From contig NZ_LMNV01000002.1 in assembly GCF_001423105.1 (NCBI RefSeq), forward strand, positions 508,303 through 572,302: a stretch of 64,000 nucleotides of DNA, in the 5' to 3' direction. Below, piece by piece: positions 27,409 to 37,085 of the stretch (positions within the stretch are counted from its first letter, which is position 1; every line of letters begins with the position of its first letter). The notes below the pieces were generated by a model, which made no database searches, was not told where the DNA came from, and was given only the letters and a program-made list of their open reading frames with translations. This DNA comes from Frondihabitans sp. Leaf304 (GTDB lineage Bacteria; Actinomycetota; Actinomycetes; Actinomycetales; Microbacteriaceae). The position numbers and the translations under genes are program-made.

Positions 27409-27466
27409 CCGAGTGCCGCCTTTTGCCGGATTGCGCGCGTGTGCGTCGGCATTAGGCGGCACTCGG
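27409..27466. repeat. Intergenic hairpin repeat, copy 3 (GTGCCGCC family)
   Basis: Arms CCGAGTGCCGCC (27409-27420) and GGCGGCACTCGG (27455-27466) pair perfectly over 12 bp; the adjacent inner part is partly paired (GCCG with CGGC). Same total length as copies 1 and 2 with a different centre. Confidence 0.82.
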
Positions 27467-27489
27467 CGCCGCGCGCGACCGGACGACGC

Positions 27490-27545
27490 CGAGTGTGCGA
27501 AAACCGCCCCTCGCGAGAGTCGCGGGGGCGGTTTTCGTGCACTCG
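27490..27545. terminator. Bidirectional terminator hairpin with T-tract
   Basis: Arms 27490-27510 and 27525-27545 pair with two mismatches. The stem ACCGCCCC/GGGGCGGT is followed by TTTTC on either strand, the form of an intrinsic terminator. On the minus strand it ends the transcript of the small membrane protein. Its outer ends CGAGTG/CACTCG match those of the hairpin repeat family. Confidence 0.8.
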
Positions 27546-27571
27546 ATGGGGCCGGGCCCCAGCGCTTGGGG

Positions 27572-27730
27572 TCAGCGCTTGCCGGTGACCGCCCGGACGA
27601 TCCAGCCGATCACACCGATCGCGACCACGATGAGACCGATGATCAGCAGGAACTTGACGGCGGCGCCGATGAAGCTCAGTCCGAAGAGGACGATTCCGAC
27701 GATGATGAGGATGATAAAAAGAGCAGGCAT
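27572..27730 (-). CDS. Small two-segment hydrophobic membrane protein
   Basis: 52 residues, ATG to TGA, beginning MPALFIILIIVGIVLFGLSF and ending WIVRAVTGKR. Two hydrophobic helices flank a short turn with Lys26, and the C-terminus is positive. It resembles the small hydrophobic DUF6131-like proteins of Actinobacteria, though I cannot confirm the family. It stands alone between lepA and a T-tract terminator. Function unknown. Confidence 0.7.
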   Translation of the reverse strand: MPALFIILIIVGIVLFGLSFIGAAVKFLLIIGLIVVAIGVIGWIVRAVTGKR

Positions 27731-27767
27731 GCCCCCAAGCATGCCCGCTCTCGTCGTCGGCCGCGTG

Positions 27768-29618
27768 CTACTTCTTCTCTTTTTTCTCCACGTCGCCCGA
27801 AAGCGCGGCGATGAACGCCTCCTGAGGAACGTCGACGCGACCGATGGTCTTCATGCGCTTCTTGCCCTCTTTCTGCTTCTCGAGCAGCTTGCGCTTGCGG
27901 CTGATGTCGCCGCCGTAGCACTTGGCGAGAACGTCTTTGCGCATGGCGCGGATCGACTCGCGAGCGATGATGCGGGCGCCGATCGCGGCCTGGATCGGCA
28001 CCTCGAACTGCTGGCGCGGGATGAGCTCGCGAAGGCGGCCCGTCATCAGCACGCCGTAGGCATACGCCTTGTCGCGGTGCACGATCGTCGAGAAGGCGTC
28101 GACCTGTTCTCCCTGGAGAAGGATGTCGACCTTGACGAGGTCGGCCTCCTGCTCGCCGCTCGGCTCGTAGTCGAGTGAGGCGTAGCCCTGGGTCTTGCTC
28201 TTCAGCGAGTCGAAGAAGTCGAAGACGATCTCGCCGAGCGGCATGTTGTAGCGCAGCTCGACCCGGTCTTCACCGAGGTACTCCATGCCGAGCAGGGTGC
28301 CGCGACGCGACTGGCAGAGCTCCATGATCACGCCGACGTAGTCTTTCGGTGCCAGGATCGCGGCCTTGACCATCGGCTCGGCGACCGACGAGATCTTGCC
28401 GTCGGGGAACTCCGACGGGTTGGTGACCGTGACCGTGTTTTTGTCTTCGGTGGTGACCTCGTAGACCACGCTCGGCGCGGTGGTGATGAGGTCGAGGTTG
28501 AACTCGCGCTCGAGGCGCTCCGTGATGATCTCGAGGTGCAGCAGGCCGAGGAACCCGCAGCGGAAGCCGAACCCGAGCGCGACAGACGTCTCGGGCTCGT
28601 AGACGAGGGCGGCGTCGGAGAGCTTGAGCTTGTCAAGCGCCTCTCGGAGCACCGGGTAGTCGCTGCCGTCGATCGGGTAGAGACCGGAGAACACCATCGG
28701 CAGGGGCTCGGTGTACCCGGCAAGGGCCTCGGTCGCGGGCTTTGCGGCGGTGGTGACCGTGTCGCCGACCTTCGACTGGCGCACGTCTTTCACGCCGGTG
28801 ATCAGATAGCCGACCTCTCCCACGCTGAGGCCCTGCGACGAGATGGGCTCGGGTGACGAGACACCGATCTCGAGGATGTCGTGCACCGCGCGGGTCGACA
28901 TCATCTGGATCTTCTCGCGCGGCGATAGGGTGCCGTCGATCATGCGCACGTAGGTGATGACGCCGCGGTAGCTGTCGTAGACCGAGTCGAAGATCATGGC
29001 GCGGGCCGGAGCGTCTTTGACGCCCTTCGGCGCGGGGATGCGGTTGACCACGACGTCGAGGAGCTCTTCGACTCCGACACCGGTCTTGCCGCTCACGCGC
29101 AGTACGTCTTTCGGGTCGCCGCCGATCAGCTGCGCCAACTCGGCCGCGTACTTGTCGGGGTCGGCGGCCGGCAGGTCGATCTTGTTGAGCACCGGGATGA
29201 TCTCGAGGTCGTTCTCGAGCGCCAAGTAGAGGTTCGCCAGAGTCTGGGCTTCGATGCCCTGAGCCGCGTCGACGAGCAGGATCGCACCCTCGCAGGCGGC
29301 GAGCGACCGGGAGACCTCGTAGCTGAAGTCGACGTGCCCCGGAGTGTCGATCATGTTGAGCGCGTACGTCTTGCCGTCGAGTGCCCACGGCATGCGCACG
29401 GCCTGACTCTTGATCGTGATGCCGCGCTCTCGCTCGATGTCCATCCGGTCGAGGTATTGAGCGCGCATGGCGCGGTCTTCGACGACGCCCGTGATGCCGA
29501 GCATGCGGTCGGCGAGAGTCGACTTGCCATGGTCGATGTGCGCGATGATGCAGAAGTTGCGGATCGCGTCGGGCGCGGTCGACTTCGGCTCGAGGGCGGT
29601 GACGGCTTTGGGGCTCAC
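27768..29618 (-). CDS. lepA: Elongation factor 4 (LepA)
   Basis: Translational GTPase of 616 residues that acts on the ribosome during elongation/30S assembly. G1 AHIDHGKS at residues 26-33, the [13 protein letters not shown] switch region, DTPGHVDF and NKIDLP follow. Domains II-V and the LepA-specific C-terminal domain end with [17 protein letters not shown]. The frame opens at ATG 29666, but GTG 29618 ([12 protein letters not shown]) matches the usual family start and is preferred. It is preceded by a 120-nt gap containing one AGGATCCG octamer. Confidence 0.96.
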   Translation of the reverse strand: MSPKAVTALEPKSTAPDAIRNFCIIAHIDHGKSTLADRMLGITGVVEDRAMRAQYLDRMDIERERGITIKSQAVRMPWALDGKTYALNMIDTPGHVDFSYEVSRSLAACEGAILLVDAAQGIEAQTLANLYLALENDLEIIPVLNKIDLPAADPDKYAAELAQLIGGDPKDVLRVSGKTGVGVEELLDVVVNRIPAPKGVKDAPARAMIFDSVYDSYRGVITYVRMIDGTLSPREKIQMMSTRAVHDILEIGVSSPEPISSQGLSVGEVGYLITGVKDVRQSKVGDTVTTAAKPATEALAGYTEPLPMVFSGLYPIDGSDYPVLREALDKLKLSDAALVYEPETSVALGFGFRCGFLGLLHLEIITERLEREFNLDLITTAPSVVYEVTTEDKNTVTVTNPSEFPDGKISSVAEPMVKAAILAPKDYVGVIMELCQSRRGTLLGMEYLGEDRVELRYNMPLGEIVFDFFDSLKSKTQGYASLDYEPSGEQEADLVKVDILLQGEQVDAFSTIVHRDKAYAYGVLMTGRLRELIPRQQFEVPIQAAIGARIIARESIRAMRKDVLAKCYGGDISRKRKLLEKQKEGKKRMKTIGRVDVPQEAFIAALSGDVEKKEKK

Positions 29619-29740
29619 GGAGACTCTCTGATTGCAGACGGGAGTGCGGTCCGTCGATTCTCCCACGGACCGGCGACGGTGCGGTTCGTCGGCGCCGGGT
29701 CGGATCCTTTGGTTCTGTTCTGTGGGGCCGAAGACGAGCG

Positions 29741-30880
29741 TCAGGGCGCGGGAAGCGCCGAGAGCCCGCGAGTGAGGGCGTCGGCAGGTGAGGCGAGGCT
29801 GATGCGGATCCAGCCCTCCCCCGTGCGGCCGAATGCGCTGCCCGGTGCGACGGCGACGCGGTGACTCAGAAGGAAGTCTTCGGCCCAGGTCGCGACGTCA
29901 CCGCGCGAGGCGTGGGAGACGTCGATCCAGAGGTAGAAGGCGCCCTCCGGGTCGAGGTAGGCGATGCCGCGCTCGTCGAGAAGGCCGCGAGCGAGGTCGA
30001 GGTTCTCGCGGTAGTGCTCGCGAGCGTCGGCCACCGGCTGGTTGTCGCCGGTCACGGCGGCGAGGGCGGCGTACTGGTCGGGCTCGGCGACGCAGCTGAT
30101 CTGGGCCTCCTGCACCGTGCGCATCGTGTCGGCGAGACCCTTCGGCGTGACGAGATACCCCACGCGCACGCCCGTCATCGCATACGTCTTACTGAGCGAG
30201 AACACGCTGAAGACACGATCGTCGTCGTCGAGGGCGGCAAGACTGACGTGCTTCGGCCCGTAGGTGAAGTACTCGTAGACCTCGTCGCTGATCACCCAGA
30301 GGTCGTGGCGTTTCGCAAAGTCAAGGATCCGTCGGAGCGTCGCTTCACCGAACACCACTCCGAGCGGATTCGACGGGGAATTGACGATGATCGCCCGCGT
30401 TCGGTCGGTCACGAGGTGCTCGAGCGCCTCCAGGTCGGGCTGGAACTCCGCCTCGGGAGCGAGCTGGTACGGCACGGCGCGGGCGTCGAGCATGTGGGCG
30501 TTCATGGTGAAGGTCGTGTAGCCGGGATCGGGGACGAGGATCTCGGATCCTGGGCTGAGGACGAGCCCCATCGCCTGGTGCAGCGCCTGCGTGGCACCCA
30601 CCGTCACCCACACCTGCTCGACATCGGCCTGGATCTGGTTCTCGCGTGCGAGCTTCGCCACGAGGGCCTCGCGAAGGGGCGTGATGCCGCCGTTCGGCGT
30701 GTAGCCCGTGCGGTCTTCGGCCCAGGCGCGGCGGGCGGCGTCGATGATGTGGCGGGCCACCGGGACGTCGGGCTCTCCGACCACGAGCATCGTGACGTCG
30801 TCGAGCTTCATCGCGATCTCGAAGACGCGACGGATTCCGGAGCCCGGCACGGACTCGATGTGCGGAGCGAGGGAAGGCAT
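29741..30880 (-). CDS. Class I/II pyridoxal-phosphate aminotransferase
   Basis: Fold-type I aminotransferase of 379 residues, AspC/PatA-like. The PLP lysine is in [20 protein letters not shown]. Also seen are [25 protein letters not shown] (the Asp-Tyr pair that holds the ring) and [10 protein letters not shown] with the carboxylate-binding arginine. Both neighbours are translation genes, so context does not reveal the substrate. Aspartate or another common amino acid is likely. Confidence 0.92.
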   Translation of the reverse strand: MPSLAPHIESVPGSGIRRVFEIAMKLDDVTMLVVGEPDVPVARHIIDAARRAWAEDRTGYTPNGGITPLREALVAKLARENQIQADVEQVWVTVGATQALHQAMGLVLSPGSEILVPDPGYTTFTMNAHMLDARAVPYQLAPEAEFQPDLEALEHLVTDRTRAIIVNSPSNPLGVVFGEATLRRILDFAKRHDLWVISDEVYEYFTYGPKHVSLAALDDDDRVFSVFSLSKTYAMTGVRVGYLVTPKGLADTMRTVQEAQISCVAEPDQYAALAAVTGDNQPVADAREHYRENLDLARGLLDERGIAYLDPEGAFYLWIDVSHASRGDVATWAEDFLLSHRVAVAPGSAFGRTGEGWIRISLASPADALTRGLSALPAP

Positions 30881-30966
30881 GCTGGGACGCTACTACGCGG
30901 ATGTTTCCTGCTTGCTTCGTGCGTCTTGGTGCCGAATCCGTCGGCAACACGCGCCTCTGCCCTGCA

Positions 30967-30995
30967 TTGTGGGCAGAGGGACCCCCTGGTAGTGT
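30967..30995 (+). promoter_or_regulatory. Likely rpsT promoter
   Basis: TTGTGG, 17 nt, TAGTGT on the plus strand, about 180 nt before rpsT. The 300-nt gap 30881-31177 otherwise holds no frame I can support. The long leader could serve autoregulation by S20, which is known for rpsT in other bacteria. Confidence 0.5.
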
Positions 30996-31177
30996 TGATT
31001 TTTGGCTTCCGCTGCCGCTTCCCCGCTGCGCAGCGAATCGCAGCCACCGTTCATCTGGTCAGTGTCTTTCGACATCGTTCCGGGCGGACATCGCGCTACC
31101 GCGAGCAGAACTTCCCTCTAAAGGTCTGGTCGGCTGCGTACAACAACTACAACTCACTCAGACGAAGGGTCACCACC

Positions 31178-31438
31178 GTGGCAAACATCAAGTCGCAGAT
31201 CAAGCGCATCGGCACCAACAAGAAGGCCCAGGAGCGCAACAAGGCCGTCAAGAGCGGCCTCAAGACCGCCCTCCGCTCCACGCACACCGCCATCGCCGCC
31301 GGCGACAAGGCTGCTGCGACCGCTGCTCTCGTCGTCGCGTCGAAGAAGCTCGACAAGGCCGTCAGCAAGGGTGTCATCCACCAGAACCAGGCCGCGAACC
31401 GCAAGTCGGCCATCGCCAAGCAGGTCAGCGCGCTCTAA
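31178..31438 (+). CDS. rpsT: 30S ribosomal protein S20
   Basis: 86-residue basic helical protein that binds 16S rRNA early in 30S assembly. It begins [32 protein letters not shown] and ends [19 protein letters not shown], typical throughout. GTG start with GAAGGG eight bases upstream. Monocistronic, ended by the hairpin at 31483. Its codon use is strongly biased to C/G endings, as expected for high expression. Confidence 0.97.
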   Translation: MANIKSQIKRIGTNKKAQERNKAVKSGLKTALRSTHTAIAAGDKAAATAALVVASKKLDKAVSKGVIHQNQAANRKSAIAKQVSAL

Positions 31439-31482
31439 GCCGCGTCTTTCGGGCGGCTCCCGCCCGGAGCCTCGCGCTCGTA

Positions 31483-31520
31483 CGAAGGCCCCGCTCTCCA
31501 ACTGGGAGGCGGGGCCTTCG
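31483..31520 (+). terminator. Terminator hairpin of rpsT
   Basis: Perfect 12-bp arms CGAAGGCCCCGC (31483-31494) and GCGGGGCCTTCG (31509-31520), with further pairing in the loop. No U-run follows; such I-shaped terminators are common in Actinobacteria. Confidence 0.85.
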
Positions 31521-31550
31521 TCGTGTGCGCCGTGGGCGGGTGCTCGTCGC

Positions 31551-31613
31551 GCGCGAGATGGCCTGATCTGCGCCGCTGTGGGGCGTTTCGACGTCGATTC
31601 GGCCATCTCGCGC
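31551..31613. repeat. Inverted repeat in the rpsT-holA gap
   Basis: GCGCGAGATGGCC (31551-31563) and its exact complement at 31601-31613 enclose 37 nt. It is followed at 31626-31647 by a smaller CCTGCCC/GGGCAGG stem. Confidence 0.75.
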
Positions 31614-31656
31614 CGCGGCCGCGGCCCTGCCCCGGCGTCCGGGCAGGCTGGCCCCG

Positions 31657-31704
31657 CGAGATCGCACTAGTGGTCGGGTGCACCCGACCACAACTGCGAT
31701 CTCG
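31657..31704. repeat. Nested palindrome in the rpsT-holA gap
   Basis: Outer arms CGAGATCGCA (31657-31666) and TGCGATCTCG (31695-31704) enclose a perfect palindrome at 31671-31690 (TGGTCGGGTG and its complement with no spacer). The two stems are separated by 4 nt on each side. It may terminate holA on the minus strand or bind a dimeric protein. Confidence 0.78.
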
Positions 31705-31754
31705 GCGACCGGCAGGCACACGTAGCCCGCTGCCGTCGCCGAATCGGCGCGAGC

Positions 31755-32780
31755 TCAGCGCAGGTCGCCGCGCCGGCTGATCACACTGACCATGCGTTCG
31801 AGCGCATAGACGGCATCGCGTTCGGCGCCTTTGACGGCGGCGTCGGTCGTGGCCAGGAGGTCTATGGCGTTGCCGAGCCCCTCGTCAGACCAGGAGCTGA
31901 CGTCGCGCTGTGCCTTCTGCACCTGCCACGGAGCCATGCCGAAGCGCGAGGCGAGCTCGCCGGACGACGCGCGATTACCGCTCACCTTCGCCATCGTGCG
32001 CAGCTTGTTGGCGAACGCGGCCACGATCGGCACCGGATCTTGGCCGGACGCTAGGGCGTGACGGAGCAGGATCAGGGCCTCGCCGTGCCGGCCCGCGATC
32101 GCCGAGTCGGCGACCTTGAACGCGGTGGTCTCAACCCGGCCCGCGTAGTACTTCTCGACGGTGGCCTCGGTGATCTGCGCGTCGCCGTCGGCGAGTAGCT
32201 GTTGGCATGCGGCGGCCAGCTCGGCGAGGTCGTCTTGGAAGGCCTGCACGAGGGCCCGGAGTGCGCCCGCGCTGACCCTGCGGCCCTCGGCGGCGAACTC
32301 GGCGGCGGCGAAGTCGAGCTTCTCGGTGTCTTTCTTCAATTCGAGGCAGATGACCTCGATCGCTCCCCCGGCTCCTCCGCGAAGCGCGTCGAGCAGTTTC
32401 TTGCCCCGGACGCCCCCGCCGTGTCGCAGCACGAGGTAGGTGTCGTCGGCGGGGTTCTCGATGTAGTCGAGCGTTTCGAGCAGAAAGGCGTCGGTGCATT
32501 TCTCGACGTTCGAGACGCGGATGAGGCGGGGCTCGGCGAACAGCGACGGGCTCGCCACCGTGAGCAGCTGCCCCGGTGCGTAGTGGTCGGCCTCGATGTC
32601 GTTGATCTCGAGCCGCGGGTCTTCGGCCACGAGCTGGTCGCGGAGCTGCCTGATCGACCGGTCGGCCAAGAACTGCTCGGGCCCCGAGACGAGGATCACT
32701 CGCGCGGGCCGGATTCCGTGCCACGGCAACTGCTCGATCTTGGCCTTCGCGGTGGTGGCCTTGCCCGTCGCGCGCGCCAT
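31755..32780 (-). CDS. holA: DNA polymerase III subunit delta
   Basis: Clamp-loader subunit of 341 residues that opens the sliding clamp. The AAA+ like N-terminus is visible in QLPWHGIRPARVILVSGPEQFLADRSIRQLRDQL and the family pattern DTYLVLRHGGGVRGKKLLDAL, with the delta C-terminal helical domain (ALASGQDPVPIVAAFANKLRTMAKV) after it. ATG 32780 is chosen because AAGGACGAAA precedes it, although ATG 32801 is in frame. The start overlaps the 3' part of comEC by 85 nt. Confidence 0.93.
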   Translation of the reverse strand: MARATGKATTAKAKIEQLPWHGIRPARVILVSGPEQFLADRSIRQLRDQLVAEDPRLEINDIEADHYAPGQLLTVASPSLFAEPRLIRVSNVEKCTDAFLLETLDYIENPADDTYLVLRHGGGVRGKKLLDALRGGAGGAIEVICLELKKDTEKLDFAAAEFAAEGRRVSAGALRALVQAFQDDLAELAAACQQLLADGDAQITEATVEKYYAGRVETTAFKVADSAIAGRHGEALILLRHALASGQDPVPIVAAFANKLRTMAKVSGNRASSGELASRFGMAPWQVQKAQRDVSSWSDEGLGNAIDLLATTDAAVKGAERDAVYALERMVSVISRRGDLR

Positions 32781-35155
32781 TTTCGTCCTTCGCTCAGCCA
32801 CGCCGCCCCGACCGGGTTCGGCTCGTCGTCAAGCCTAGAGGCACCCGCCGACGCCGGGCGCGCCCCGCTCTGCCAGAGCGAGATACGGCCATCGGCGGTT
32901 CCCGTCAGGGCCACCGTCCCGTCGCGGTCTGACCGGACGACCCTTGCCCCGGTTCGCTCGAGAAGGCGAACCGTCGCGGGTACGGGGTGCCCGTAGGTGT
33001 TGCCGGCTCCGACCCCGATCAGCGCGACCCGAGCGCCGAGCGATCGATACAGCTCGGGGCTCTGGTCGCGCGATCCGTGATGCGACACCTTCACGACGTC
33101 GACCGGACCGACGCCGAGACCGCGCCCGAGCAGGCGACGCTGGGCGGTCTCGTCGAGGTCGCCGAGGAGAACGGCAGACAGGCAGGATCCGGCACACCCG
33201 ACCCGGGGCTCCACCCGCAGGGCCACGCTGGCCCCGTTGCCCGCCTCCGTCTTCTCCGGGGGCCAGAGCACCTCGAGCGACAGATCGCCGAGGTCGAGCG
33301 ACTCCCCCGGCCGAGCGTCGATCACGGCGGCACCGCCGCGGCGGAGGGTCGAGACCAGCCGCTCATCGCCCGGCCCATCACTCGGCCCGACGAGCGCTGA
33401 CTGGACCCGGCCGGCGAGCGATGGGGCGGCCCCGACGTGGTCGGCGTCGAAGTGCGTGAGGACGAGCAGATCCAACTGCTCGATCGCGAGGAGGTCGAGA
33501 CACGACCGCAGGAGCGTGGCGTCGTCGCCGGTGTCGACCAGCGCGACGCGCCCCGCAGACCGAAGCAGCACCGCGTCGCCCTGACCGACGTCGCACTGTG
33601 CGATCTGCCAGTCGGGAGGCAGGGTTGCGCGTCGCCCGAGTGTGCCGCCGACCGCGACGGCGCCGAGCGGCAGCAGGAGGCCCGCCAGCACGAGCGTGGT
33701 GACGAGCCGGCTCGGGCGGCGCGACGGCAGCAGAATCGCCACACCCGCGAGCGCGGTCACTACGACACAGACCCCGATGGCAAGAAGGGAACCATCGGTC
33801 TCCAGCCTCATCGACGGGAGGGAGGCGGCGCCGCGGGCGACGAGGGCGATCCATGAGGCCGGTGCCCAGGCCGCAGCGGCAGCGACGCCCGCGCCAAAGG
33901 GCCACACCGGCCCCAGCAGGCAGGCCATCAGGCCGAGCACGGTGGCGAGCGGTGCCGCAGGATCCGCGAGCACGTTCGCCGGCACCCCCAGAACGGCGAT
34001 GCCCGGGTCGAGGCTCAGCAGCAGCGGTTGCACTGCGGCCTGTGCGGCAACCGGCACTGCGAGCACAAGGGCCAGCGGCTCGGGTATCACTCGAGCGAGG
34101 AGCGCAACGAGCGGCCTCGTGAGCACGACGAGCCCAGCTGTCGCGAGAACGGAGAGCGCGAAGGCGTACGACCGGGCCAACCACGGGTCGGTGACGAGGA
34201 GGATGACGACTGCGAGCGAAACGAGTGGCAGACCGCGCACGGGGCGACCCGCGGCCTGGGCGACCAGCGCGAGAACGGCCATCACGGCGGCGCGGACGAC
34301 GCTGGGCTCGGGGGTCACCAGCACGACGAAGCCGGCGAGGACGACGATGGCGAGTGACGACACCAGGATCCTCGGCGCTCTGAGAAAGGCCCCGATTGCG
34401 AGGATCAGCGCGACGAGCACGGCGCAGTTCGCTCCGCTGACGGCGGTGAGGTGTGCCAGCGACGAGGCTTTCATCGCGGCGTCGAGGCCTTCGTCGACGC
34501 GGGAGGTGTCGCCGATTGTGAGGCCCGGCAGCAGGTCTCCGCCGTCGCCGGTGAGGCCCTGGGATGTGCGAGTGAACGACTCCCGCAGGGTGGCCGCCAC
34601 GGCGTGGACGCAGGCGGCGCGCGACACGACCTCGATGTCGCCGGCGGGTCGAAGCAGAAAGGCGCCGCTGCCGCCCGGATCGGCCACGCCGAGACGGCCG
34701 GTGAGTAACACGCGGTCGTCCGCGCCGGGTAAGCGCTCGGCCTCCAGCCCCAGCACGAGCATCGGCACGTTCGCTCCCGACACGACCGGCACACCCCGTG
34801 CGCGCACCTCGGTGACCGCCAGCGCCACCCGGTCTGCGGTCGGCACGCCGACGACACGCCCGGTCACCTCGACCGTGGCCGGCCGGTCGGCCAGTGCGAC
34901 CAATCGTTCCGGGGCACGGGCGGGTGTCTGCAGCACAGCAATCGCCGTCAGCAGGGCGACGACCAGCAGCGCCAGCGACAGAGACGCCATCGTGGAACGC
35001 CACCGCCGGGCGACCAGAGCGCAGGATCCGAGTGCCGCCACCCCGACTCCCCCACAGACCGCTGCAGTGGGCCCGAGTGCGCCCGGCTGAGGGAGCACTC
35101 CCGCCAGCGCCGCCCAGCCCAGCGCCGCCGGGGCGCCCAACCGCACGTCGATCAC
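32696..35155 (-). CDS. comEC: ComEC/Rec2-family competence channel protein
   Basis: 819 residues. An N-terminal membrane region with an OB-like domain (about 75-210) leads into the competence domain with multiple helices (about 215-520, LTAVSGANCAVLVALI). A metallo-beta-lactamase domain follows (LLVLTHFDADHVG, KVSHHGSRDQSPELYRSL, HPVPATVRLLERTG). ComEC moves single-stranded DNA across the membrane; the MBL domain is thought to degrade the other strand. The final roughly 45 residues are Arg/Pro-rich and run into holA, which looks like loss of the ancestral stop. GTG start. Confidence 0.9.
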   Translation of the reverse strand: MIDVRLGAPAALGWAALAGVLPQPGALGPTAAVCGGVGVAALGSCALVARRWRSTMASLSLALLVVALLTAIAVLQTPARAPERLVALADRPATVEVTGRVVGVPTADRVALAVTEVRARGVPVVSGANVPMLVLGLEAERLPGADDRVLLTGRLGVADPGGSGAFLLRPAGDIEVVSRAACVHAVAATLRESFTRTSQGLTGDGGDLLPGLTIGDTSRVDEGLDAAMKASSLAHLTAVSGANCAVLVALILAIGAFLRAPRILVSSLAIVVLAGFVVLVTPEPSVVRAAVMAVLALVAQAAGRPVRGLPLVSLAVVILLVTDPWLARSYAFALSVLATAGLVVLTRPLVALLARVIPEPLALVLAVPVAAQAAVQPLLLSLDPGIAVLGVPANVLADPAAPLATVLGLMACLLGPVWPFGAGVAAAAAWAPASWIALVARGAASLPSMRLETDGSLLAIGVCVVVTALAGVAILLPSRRPSRLVTTLVLAGLLLPLGAVAVGGTLGRRATLPPDWQIAQCDVGQGDAVLLRSAGRVALVDTGDDATLLRSCLDLLAIEQLDLLVLTHFDADHVGAAPSLAGRVQSALVGPSDGPGDERLVSTLRRGGAAVIDARPGESLDLGDLSLEVLWPPEKTEAGNGASVALRVEPRVGCAGSCLSAVLLGDLDETAQRRLLGRGLGVGPVDVVKVSHHGSRDQSPELYRSLGARVALIGVGAGNTYGHPVPATVRLLERTGARVVRSDRDGTVALTGTADGRISLWQSGARPASAGASRLDDEPNPVGAAWLSEGRKWRARRARPPPRRPRSSSCRGTESGPRE

Positions 35156-35330
35156 GGCGCAGCCCTGCTCCAGCCGCGGGCAGCGGAGGGTGGGCTACGT
35201 CGGGCAGAGCAGTCGTGTGCGGAGGGCATGCCTCGACGGTAGAGAAGGCGACGACGACCGCGACAAGCCCGCGAGCTCTAGGTGAATAAGTCGTTGTCGG
35301 GTCGGCCTGTGGAGACCGTGTCGGCGATTC

Positions 35331-36209
35331 TTAGAGCGCGTGCCCCTGCTCGTCGAGGTAGTCACGCCATGACCGGGTGGGATTCCAGCCGAGCAGTCGG
35401 CGGGCTTTGGCGATCGAAATACCGGAGGCGTCGACTCGGTCGAGGGGGCGCAGCTCGATCTGGTCTCCGTAGTGCTCGTGGAGAAGCGCGGCGAAGTCGT
35501 GCCCGCCCGCATTGTCGGGAGAGGCGATGTAGAACACCTCATGGCCCGGAAGGTCGGACTCGGCCGACAGCACGAGGGCGTCGGCGAGGTCGTAGACGTC
35601 GATGTAGCTCCACAGATTGGCGCTGAGGTTCGAGGGGTCTCGCACCTGCTTGCCGAGGTTCTCCTCGTAGTTGTCTTCGTTGTGCACCGTGCTCGGCCGG
35701 ATCGAGATCGCCCGAATGTCGGAGCGGCGCACTGCAGCATCCATGAGCTGCTCACCGAACGACTTCGACAGAGCATAAGGATCCTGCGGGTACAGCGGGT
35801 GGTCTTCGTCGACGGGCGCATAGTCGGGCAGGAAGGGCCGCTCCGGAAAGAAGTTGCCGACAATGCTCTCGCTCGACACGTTGACGAAACGCGTGACACC
35901 GAAGCGGACGGCCGCCTCGATCAGGTTGAACGTCGACATGAGATTGGTCTGGAAGACGACATGCGGCGGGTTGCCGGTCGGCTGCGGGATGGCCGCGACG
36001 TGGACGACCACATCGGCCCCGGCGACGACCGCGTACGCGGAGCCGGCATCGGTGAGGTCGGCCATCATGTAGCGCCCTGGTACGGTGACGCCGGCGTCGA
36101 ACACCGGACGCACCAGATCGACGCCGAGCACATCGTGACCGGCGGCGACGAACGCCTCGACCGCGGCCCGACCGACTTTGCCGCGGGATCCTGTGATGAC
36201 GACCTTCAT
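35331..36209 (-). CDS. NAD-dependent epimerase/dehydratase (extended SDR)
   Basis: 292 residues. A Rossmann fold starts at the N-terminus with MKVVITGSRGKVGRAAVEAF (GxxGxxG form). Catalytic residues lie in VNVSSESIVGN and DPYALSKSFGEQLM (YxxxK), with IRAISIRPSTVHNE beyond. ATG 36209 is chosen: GGGAGAAC precedes it and the fold starts directly. The substrate is probably a nucleotide sugar or similar but cannot be named. It sits between comEA and comEC, which are normally adjacent. Confidence 0.88.
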   Translation of the reverse strand: MKVVITGSRGKVGRAAVEAFVAAGHDVLGVDLVRPVFDAGVTVPGRYMMADLTDAGSAYAVVAGADVVVHVAAIPQPTGNPPHVVFQTNLMSTFNLIEAAVRFGVTRFVNVSSESIVGNFFPERPFLPDYAPVDEDHPLYPQDPYALSKSFGEQLMDAAVRRSDIRAISIRPSTVHNEDNYEENLGKQVRDPSNLSANLWSYIDVYDLADALVLSAESDLPGHEVFYIASPDNAGGHDFAALLHEHYGDQIELRPLDRVDASGISIAKARRLLGWNPTRSWRDYLDEQGHAL

Positions 36210-36300
36210 AGTGTTCTCCCTCGAACCGGCATCCGGCACTTCGATCGAATCCGAGCGACACGACACAGACGAACTTAGTCAGGGTCGGGTGAAAGCGCCG

Positions 36301-36987
36301 TCATCGCACCACCACCCCATCGCGAAGCTTCTCGAGTTTCTTCTCGCCGATGCCCGTGACGTCGAGGAGGTCGTCGACCGACTCGAAGCGGCCGTGCTCG
36401 TCGCGCCAGGCGATTATCGCGGCCGCGGTCGCTGGACCCACCCCGGTGAGGGTCTCGAGGGTGGCCTCATCGGCCGCGTTCAGGTCGACGGGCGCGGTGC
36501 CGGTGGTGGAAGCCGAGCTGTCGGATCCTGCGGGAGGAAGAGGAGGCGGTGACTCGCCCACCCGCGGAACGACGATCTGCTCGCCGTCGGTGACGGTGCG
36601 GGCGAGGTTCAGAGCGGCCTGGTCGGCGTCGTTCTGAAAGCCGCCGGCAGCGGCGACGACATCGACCGCCCGCGCCGTGCCGGCTACCTCGTAGAGCCCG
36701 GGTTTGCGGACTCGGCCGAGGATGTGAACGAAGACGGTCGGCCCGGCCGAAGCAGAGGTAGAGGCGGAAGCGGTGGGCCGGCCCGCGCCGGCGGTGGAGC
36801 CGGCTGGGAGGGGGACGTCGGAGACAGCTGCGCCGCCCGACCTCAGCGCCGACACGACCACGAGCACTCCGAAGAGGACGAGGGCTGCGACGACCGCGGC
36901 ACCGACGCCGATCCGCCAGCGCGGCGCGGAGCCGGGCTCGCGGAAGTCGGGTGGGCGGGGCTCAGATGCACGGAGCTCAGTGGTCAT
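36301..36987 (-). CDS. comEA: ComEA-like DNA-binding competence protein
   Basis: 228 residues. An N-terminal transmembrane helix (about 28-48) is followed by a Ser/Thr/Ala-rich linker, an SLBB domain (VFVHILGRVRKPGLYEVAGTARAVDVVAAAGGFQ) and, after another linker, a helix-hairpin-helix pair (VDLNAADEATLETLTGVGPATAAAIIAWRDEHGRFESVDDLLDVTGIGEKKLEKLR). ComEA binds incoming double-stranded DNA outside the membrane and hands it to ComEC. It reads toward comEC, with an epimerase gene between them. Confidence 0.92.
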   Translation of the reverse strand: MTTELRASEPRPPDFREPGSAPRWRIGVGAAVVAALVLFGVLVVVSALRSGGAAVSDVPLPAGSTAGAGRPTASASTSASAGPTVFVHILGRVRKPGLYEVAGTARAVDVVAAAGGFQNDADQAALNLARTVTDGEQIVVPRVGESPPPLPPAGSDSSASTTGTAPVDLNAADEATLETLTGVGPATAAAIIAWRDEHGRFESVDDLLDVTGIGEKKLEKLRDGVVVR

Positions 36988-37085
36988 CCCTCGACGCTAG
37001 GGACGCCGCCGTGCTGCAGATCCCGTGGTGGCCCACCCTGTACACAACTCGCGCCTAGCCGCTCCTGGGGAGACCTGGTTTACAA

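Noticed and set aside
32696..32801. comEC called as a pseudogene
   Set aside because: The frame is open through all domains; only the tail is unusual.
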